From NCBI RefSeq assembly GCF_006265225.1, contig NZ_VDCS01000001.1, positions 248,001 to 312,000 of the forward strand: a stretch of 64,000 bases of DNA. Reading direction: 5' to 3'. Both the position numbers and the translations under genes were made by a program. Origin of the DNA: Allotamlana fucoidanivorans (lineage in GTDB: Bacteria; Bacteroidota; Bacteroidia; Flavobacteriales; Flavobacteriaceae). A model generated the notes under the pieces. That model did not search any database and had not been told where the DNA came from. It was given only the letters and a program-made list of their open reading frames with translations. Below are positions 59,109 to 64,000 of this stretch, piece after piece. How positions within the stretch are numbered: position 1 is the stretch's first letter; each line of letters opens with the position of its first letter.

Positions 59109-60497
59109 ATGAAACCTAAACACATTCAGCATTTATATTGGCGCGTCGGTTTTGGAATATTACCAAAGGATATTGAACGGTTGTCTAAAAAAAGTAAAAA
59201 AAAGGTTGTTAATGAGCTTTTTAAGAACTCAAAGCCGATGACTTCACTTGAAGTAGATACTTCTGAAATAAAACACATGTTCAGCGCGATGATGACAGAT
59301 AAAAAGTTAGACGCTGAAACCCGAAGAAAAATTCAGAAAATAAGTAGACAAAAACAAATAGAACTCAACGCAGCCTGGATTGACAGACTCGCTACAACCA
59401 ATGAGATATTGCGAGAAAAAATGACACTTTTTTGGGCAAATCATTTTGTGTGTGAAGATAACAACATCAACTATATACAGCAGTTCAATAATACGTTAAG
59501 GCGTTATGCTCTAGGTGATTTTGGTGCCTTTGTAAAAGCAGTTTCAAGGGAAGCTGCCATGACAAAGTATTTAAATACCAAGCAAAATAAAAAGCAGAAA
59601 CCAAATGAAAATTTTGCACGTGAACTTATGGAGTTGTTTACACTTGGTGTTGGTCATTATACTGAAGAAGATATAAAAGAAAGTGCCCGAGCATTCACAG
59701 GATATTCTCATAATTTGCAAGGGGAATTTGTTTTTAGAAAACGAACGCATGACGAGGGACAAAAAACTTTTATGGGTAAAACAGGTAACTTTGATGGTGA
59801 AGCTGTTATAGATATTATTTTAGAACAAAAACAATGTGCAAAATATATATGCACCAAAGTATACAAATATTTTGTGAATGATACTTTGAATCAAGATCAT
59901 ATTGAAGCGATGACCGCCGTTTTTTATAACGATTATAACATTGAAACGCTTATGCATTACGTCTTTATGTCTGATTGGTTTTATGACGAAGAAAATATGG
60001 GGATAAAAATTAAATCACCTATTGAGTTTTTAGTTGGTTTAAAAAAGGTGGTTCCCGTAACATTTAAAAATCAAAAACAGCTACTGTATCTGCAAAAATT
60101 GTTAGGACAAACCTTGTTAGATCCGCCTAATGTTGCTGGATGGAAAGGCGGAAGAAGTTGGATTGATAGTAACACCATTGTACTAAGATTAAAACTACCT
60201 TCACTTTTAACTAATGGCGCCTACATTTCAAAAGCGAAAAATGGTACTAATGATGAGCAATTAGAATCTAAAAAAGCCATGTTTAAGAAAACCTATGGTA
60301 AACGATTTAATACGCAAACAGACTGGGCTTACTTCAATAAGCAATTTAAAACGGTTCCGTTCAAAGATATGGAAAGTGTACTTTTAGCTTGTCCAATTAA
60401 TGATGGAACAGCGCATTATTTAAAGAGTTTAGAAAAAGTTTCAAAGCAAGAATATTGCATTCAGTTGATGTCATTACCCGAATATCAAATGTGTTAA
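59109..60497 (+). CDS. DUF1800 family protein
   Basis: A 462-residue protein of the DUF1800 family, nearly always paired with DUF1501. Typical blocks are HLYWRVGFGILPKDIE at the start, MTLFWANHFVCEDNN, NENFARELMELFTLGVGHYT, RAFTGYSHNLQGEFVF and LLDPPNVAGWKGGRSWID. No clear signal peptide is present at the chosen ATG. Function is unknown; the pair is thought to act at the envelope. The DUF1501 gene follows after 3 bases. Confidence 0.92.
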   Translation: MKPKHIQHLYWRVGFGILPKDIERLSKKSKKKVVNELFKNSKPMTSLEVDTSEIKHMFSAMMTDKKLDAETRRKIQKISRQKQIELNAAWIDRLATTNEILREKMTLFWANHFVCEDNNINYIQQFNNTLRRYALGDFGAFVKAVSREAAMTKYLNTKQNKKQKPNENFARELMELFTLGVGHYTEEDIKESARAFTGYSHNLQGEFVFRKRTHDEGQKTFMGKTGNFDGEAVIDIILEQKQCAKYICTKVYKYFVNDTLNQDHIEAMTAVFYNDYNIETLMHYVFMSDWFYDEENMGIKIKSPIEFLVGLKKVVPVTFKNQKQLLYLQKLLGQTLLDPPNVAGWKGGRSWIDSNTIVLRLKLPSLLTNGAYISKAKNGTNDEQLESKKAMFKKTYGKRFNTQTDWAYFNKQFKTVPFKDMESVLLACPINDGTAHYLKSLEKVSKQEYCIQLMSLPEYQMC

Positions 60498-60500
60498 GTT

Positions 60501-61691
60501 ATGGACAGAAGAAATTTTTTAAAGCAATCATCATTAGCGAGTAGCTTGTTTTTTGTGCCTAGTTTTGTTAAGGCTTTTGAAGATGTGGCGAGTAGTCAAT
60601 TGGGATATAAACGATTGGTTATCATTCAACTATCAGGAGGTAATGATGGTTTAAATACGGTAATTCCGTTTAGGAATGATTTGTATTATAGTGAACGTCC
60701 GTCACTGGGCATTGCAACAAAGGATATCCTTAAAATCAATGATGAGGTTGGGCTACATAGTAGTTTAAAACCCTTAAAAAACTTGTATGATCAGGGTTAT
60801 TTATCAATTATAAATAATGTAGGGTATCCCAATCCAAACAGATCACATTTTAGGTCAATGGATATTTGGCAAACCGCTAGTGATTCTAACGAATATGCTC
60901 AAAGCGGCTGGATAGGACGCTATTTAGATCATTATGGTAAGCAACCTTATTCTGCTATTGAAATTGATGAAAGTTTGTCCTTAGCCATGAAAGGCGAGCA
61001 TTTTAATGCCATGGCCACTCAAGATTCTAAAGCCTTGTATAACCTTTCAAAAGACCCTTATTTTAGGCACGTAACGAAACATCAAAATGATGCACACCTA
61101 AGCGAGCATAATCTAGGATATCTCTATAAAACTATGATTGCAGCGGAGTCTTCTGCAAAATATATTTATGAAGCCAGCAAAACCATTTCTAGTACTAAAG
61201 AATACCCAAGTAACAAATTTGGAAAGCAATTAAAAACTACAGCACAGTTTATAAATTCTAACTTAAACACCAAAGTATTTTATACGTCTTTAGGTGGGTT
61301 TGATACACATGTAAATCAATTGGCTACCCAAAAACGTTTGTTAAACATCTATGCTAAAGGGATTGAGGCTTTTGTTCAAGATTTAAAAGCCAATAACACG
61401 TTTAAGGATACTTTGATTTTAACATTTTCTGAATTTGGACGACGTGTAAAACAGAATGCTAGTGTTGGTACCGATCACGGTACAGCAAATAATGTTTTTA
61501 TTATTGGCGAAAATCTTAAAAAACAAGGCTTGTACAATAGGATGCCCAATTTAAGTAACCTAGATGATAATGGCGATTTGAAATTTGAAATTGATTTTAG
61601 AACCATTTACGCCACGGTACTTAATAAGTGGTTAGAAGTAAATGATACAAAGGTATTGAACAAATCGTTTTATCAATTAGATTTTATATAG
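60501..61691 (+). CDS. DUF1501 family exported protein
   Basis: A 396-residue protein with a Tat-like N-terminus, MDRRNFLKQSSLASSLFFVP (RRNFLK). It is therefore probably exported folded. DUF1501 motifs: LVIIQLSGGNDGLNTVIPF, NPNRSHFRSMDIWQTAS, YTSLGGFDTHVNQ, LTFSEFGRRVKQNASVGTDH and GTANNVFIIG. The Asp/His pattern resembles alkaline-phosphatase-like (sulfatase-fold) enzymes. It is coupled to DUF1800. Confidence 0.93.
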   Translation: MDRRNFLKQSSLASSLFFVPSFVKAFEDVASSQLGYKRLVIIQLSGGNDGLNTVIPFRNDLYYSERPSLGIATKDILKINDEVGLHSSLKPLKNLYDQGYLSIINNVGYPNPNRSHFRSMDIWQTASDSNEYAQSGWIGRYLDHYGKQPYSAIEIDESLSLAMKGEHFNAMATQDSKALYNLSKDPYFRHVTKHQNDAHLSEHNLGYLYKTMIAAESSAKYIYEASKTISSTKEYPSNKFGKQLKTTAQFINSNLNTKVFYTSLGGFDTHVNQLATQKRLLNIYAKGIEAFVQDLKANNTFKDTLILTFSEFGRRVKQNASVGTDHGTANNVFIIGENLKKQGLYNRMPNLSNLDDNGDLKFEIDFRTIYATVLNKWLEVNDTKVLNKSFYQLDFI

Positions 61692-61692
61692 T

Positions 61693-61740
61693 CAAAAAAA
61701 ACCTTGCCTCAATGCCAAATTGTTTGGGAGAAGCAAGGTT
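61693..61740 (-). terminator. intrinsic terminator of the Schlafen-AlbA gene
   Basis: AACCTTGC/GCAAGGTT outer stem with nested CTC/GAG and CCAAA/TTTGG stems. On the minus strand it is followed by eight T. Confidence 0.8.
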
Positions 61741-61824
61741 ATATCTTAAAAAGATTAATAGCAAGACAAAAATAAAACATTTTTATTTCATTTTCAGTTT
61801 TTAAGGTTAAATTAAGGTTAAGGA

Positions 61825-62958
61825 TTAACTGTATTTCACTTTTCTTAAAATTCTAATAGCTTCTTTATACAGTTTATATATTTTAGGGCTATGTGCTTTT
61901 AACAAAGGTTTGGCTTCGGTTAACTTATTCAGTGCTTCCTCAAAATTATTTAAGTAACAAATGAGATAAGTAACAGGTAAGTTTTGCAAATCGCGTTCTT
62001 GACTCTGGTTTAATGGTAGGCCTTTTTTCATTCGGCTAAGAATAGCATTATTTGCATTATAAATGTGATGGAGTATTTTTTTATCAAATTGAGGGGCTTT
62101 AAACAGCAATTTTGTGGCTATATGGTAATGCGCATTATCTTCAAAGGTTATTAACGTTTCTTCCAATTGATAATACTTGTTTGCGCCCTGAAGGCCTAAA
62201 TTCACATATTCAATTATTTTAAAACTATCATCTGTTGTATCTATAGAAACTTCGTCTAACGCCGAAAAAAATAAACGCACTTGCTCATTAATAAGCTCTA
62301 TGTCTACTCTTGAATAAAATATCTCATCTTTTACTTCCTTTTTTTGCCCAGACCAGCAAACCACAAAATATTCTTTAAAGACTTTATAGGTAGGGTGGTA
62401 GTCTTTGCGCGTATTCATAAAATCAAAAACACCATTTAAGGTGTGTTCAATGTTATTTTGCGCATTTTTTTCAATGGCTGCAACAATTTCAGAATTAACA
62501 TCCTTAATGACAATATCGAAAACTTTAGGCATGCTCATGCTGCCGTCTCTTAAGAAAATAGAACCACCATAGTATTTCCAAATATTTTTTCGCAATGACG
62601 TGATTAAACCTGTAGGTCTGATAGTGACTAGGCCTACAACGCGGTCATCAGGTAAATGTGGGAACGGTATATTTTCGTATTGTACAATGGGCGGATTAGT
62701 TAGATAGGCATTAATGAGGTTTTGAATTTTACTATCATCAAAAAAATCAACACCTACTATATTGCTGTCGTCATTTTCAACACCGATTACGATATATGAA
62801 TTGTTTTTAGGGTTACTATTCGAAAGGGCACAAATATGCTTTAAAAACTTGGCTTTACCTTCTTTGTGACTAATATCAATTTTACGTTTCTTGTCATAAA
62901 AACTATTTTCATCGTTATGGGCCAAAAGGTGTTTTATAAGTAAACGTTTATTAATCAT
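61825..62958 (-). CDS. Schlafen AlbA_2-domain (ATP-binding) protein
   Basis: A 377-residue protein with an N-terminal AlbA_2/Schlafen-type domain: ISHKEGKAKFLKHICALSN, NSYIVIGVENDDSNIVGVD, VGLVTIRPTGL and GSIFLRDGSMS. The C-terminal half (residues 165-377) is helical (LTEAKPLLKAHSPKIYKLYK) and not recognised. AlbA_2 proteins bind nucleic acids and occur in regulators and some defence systems. Here it seems a stable flavobacterial gene and a defence role is not supported by neighbours. Confidence 0.8.
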   Translation of the reverse strand: MINKRLLIKHLLAHNDENSFYDKKRKIDISHKEGKAKFLKHICALSNSNPKNNSYIVIGVENDDSNIVGVDFFDDSKIQNLINAYLTNPPIVQYENIPFPHLPDDRVVGLVTIRPTGLITSLRKNIWKYYGGSIFLRDGSMSMPKVFDIVIKDVNSEIVAAIEKNAQNNIEHTLNGVFDFMNTRKDYHPTYKVFKEYFVVCWSGQKKEVKDEIFYSRVDIELINEQVRLFFSALDEVSIDTTDDSFKIIEYVNLGLQGANKYYQLEETLITFEDNAHYHIATKLLFKAPQFDKKILHHIYNANNAILSRMKKGLPLNQSQERDLQNLPVTYLICYLNNFEEALNKLTEAKPLLKAHSPKIYKLYKEAIRILRKVKYS

Positions 62959-62983
62959 ATTTTAAGAGGGCTTTTTTTGTTAA

Positions 62984-63733
62984 TCATGTTTTGTTTACAA
63001 TGGTGCTATTGGCTTGGGCTGTGCAAAACATTAAGACATCAGCAATATTAACATGTGGAGGTCTTGAAATAGCAAAATAAATGACTTCGGCTACGTCTTG
63101 TGCCTGTAACGCTTTAAAGCCTGAATATACCGAATCGGCCTCTTTTCCGCCTTTAAATCTTACTTTTGAAAACTCCGTTTCTACTAAACCAGGATTTACA
63201 GCCCCTACCTTTATGCCATACGGATTAAGATCTATACGCATGCCTTCTGTGATGGCCAGTACAGCGTGTTTACTTCCGCAATACACATTGCCCTTAGGGT
63301 AAACTTCCTTTCCTGCCGATGAACCGATATTAATAATATGACCAGATTTTCTTTCTGTCATTTGCGGGATAATCGCCTTACTCACGTATAGTAGCCCCTT
63401 AACATTGCTGTCCATCATGGCATCCCAGTCATCTATAGAGCCCTTTTCAATTGGGTCTAATCCGTGTGCATTTCCTGCGTTATTGATTAATACATCTATA
63501 TGTTGAAATTTTGAAGGTAAGGATGTTATAGCTTTTAATACCGCATTTTTATCGCTCACATCAAAGTCTAAAATATGTACATCTGTCAACTTTTTTAAAG
63601 TATTCTGAAGTTGTTTTAAGCGTTCCAAGCGCCTACCACATAAAATTAGTCTGATGCCTTTTTTAGCAAATTCATGTGCAGTAGCTTCGCCTATTCCACT
63701 GGTGGCTCCTGTTATTAGTGCAGTTGTTTTCAT
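62984..63733 (-). CDS. SDR family oxidoreductase (YdfG-like)
   Basis: A 249-residue short-chain dehydrogenase. The cofactor motif is TGATSGIG, with ILCGRRLERL favouring NADP through the two arginines. LINNAG and the catalytic Ser-Tyr-Lys (NIGSSAG, VYCGSK) follow. The closest general type is the 3-hydroxy-acid/serine dehydrogenase YdfG. It lies 25 bases upstream of the Schlafen-AlbA gene and may share a transcript. Confidence 0.92.
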   Translation of the reverse strand: MKTTALITGATSGIGEATAHEFAKKGIRLILCGRRLERLKQLQNTLKKLTDVHILDFDVSDKNAVLKAITSLPSKFQHIDVLINNAGNAHGLDPIEKGSIDDWDAMMDSNVKGLLYVSKAIIPQMTERKSGHIINIGSSAGKEVYPKGNVYCGSKHAVLAITEGMRIDLNPYGIKVGAVNPGLVETEFSKVRFKGGKEADSVYSGFKALQAQDVAEVIYFAISRPPHVNIADVLMFCTAQANSTIVNKT

Positions 63734-63981
63734 TGTTTTTTTCGATTAACGGATTACCAGCAACAACATGGCTAGTATATCTGTAATACACATATAAAAA
63801 TACTTAAAAGCATAACAAAATCGTATTATTGAAAGTTAATTTATTAAAATTTGATAGTTAGGTGTTTAGATGTCTATGAGCAGGTTTTGTTTAGGAATTC
63901 TTCACATTTCGCAAAATAAAATATAATCCATTCCGTTCTTTTTACCGTAAATAAGATTGAACCATTAAAAATTGAAAAACT
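63734..63981. other. Gene-free region at the right end
   Basis: AT-rich, without ORF, tRNA or clear terminator. A TAAGATTG sequence near the end is one mismatch from the TAnnTTTG box and may serve the partial gene that follows. Confidence 0.4.
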
Positions 63982-64000
63982 ATGAATATTGTAAAACAAA
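63982..64000 (+). CDS. Start of a gene cut by the window edge
   Basis: ATG followed by AATATTGTAAAACAAA gives MNIVKQ up to the edge, after an A-rich leader of the kind seen before other genes here. Too little is visible to name it. Confidence 0.35.

Noticed and set aside
61825-62958. Schlafen-AlbA gene as part of a defence island
   Set aside because: Neighbours are ordinary metabolic and envelope genes, and no partner nuclease or helicase is adjacent.

Overview
The window looks like chromosome of a marine-type member of the Flavobacteriaceae (Bacteroidota). The evidence is the low G+C content, the many TAnnTTTG (-7) promoter boxes typical of the phylum, the near absence of Shine-Dalgarno sequences, lineage-restricted families (IPExxxVDY protein, AddAB-type helicase/nuclease pair, OmpA with thrombospondin type-3 repeats, DUF1800/DUF1501 pair) and a type II-C CRISPR-Cas locus with a Bacteroidota-sized Cas9. 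No transposase, integrase or phage gene was found.

Layout. 1-6.4 kb (mostly minus): truncated ABC ATPase, prolyl oligopeptidase lipoprotein, asd, mscL, alr and tdk. 6.5-15.2 kb: flavobacterial hypothetical protein, rsmI, HopJ-family protein, uracil-DNA glycosylase, an AhpD-like protein divergent from OsmC, recJ, an MFS exporter, lpxH, queD and a 2OG-Fe(II) oxygenase, followed by two tiny membrane ORFs. 15.5-22.5 kb: MATE, universal stress protein, TauE/SafE and Na+/solute symporter genes, a small membrane protein, a YdeI-like protein fused to a CDGSH iron-sulfur motif, an orphan lipoprotein and a broken DUF3995 gene. 22.6-29.4 kb: tRNA-Ala(GGC) and a complete type II-C CRISPR-Cas locus (tracrRNA, cas9, cas1, cas2, 10-repeat array). 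29.6-42.3 kb: exported GH2 beta-galactosidase, alpha/beta hydrolase, addB, ompA, kbl, addA. 42.3-52.4 kb: superoxide dismutase, two tandem copies of a probable small RNA, purF, a PfkB kinase, RNase H, purN, acpP-fabF-rnc, an IPExxxVDY protein and pyk. 52.4-64 kb: a two-gene insert (DUF1080 lipoprotein, exported VOC protein) bracketed by a dinB 3'-end remnant and intact dinB, then CYTH, YciI-like lipoprotein, EEP hydrolase, ALDH7, DUF1800-DUF1501, Schlafen-AlbA and SDR genes.

How the parts work together. The CRISPR locus looks functional. Cas9 keeps its RuvC and HNH catalytic residues, cas1 and cas2 follow it closely, and the ten repeats are identical. A divergent tracrRNA upstream of cas9 has an 18-nt anti-repeat and its own terminator. 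The array is read on the minus strand, towards cas2. This follows from the anti-repeat orientation and from a minus-strand intrinsic terminator just beyond the cas-proximal repeat, whose stem includes the end of that repeat. The repeat also contains a TTG-N19-TAAATTTA arrangement close to the phylum promoter consensus, so each repeat may start its own crRNA.

The least explained items are the tandem small-RNA elements at 43.05-43.34 kb, the post-stop-codon hairpin elements after the 6.5-kb gene and queD, the dinB 3'-end remnant, and the YdeI-CDGSH fusion.
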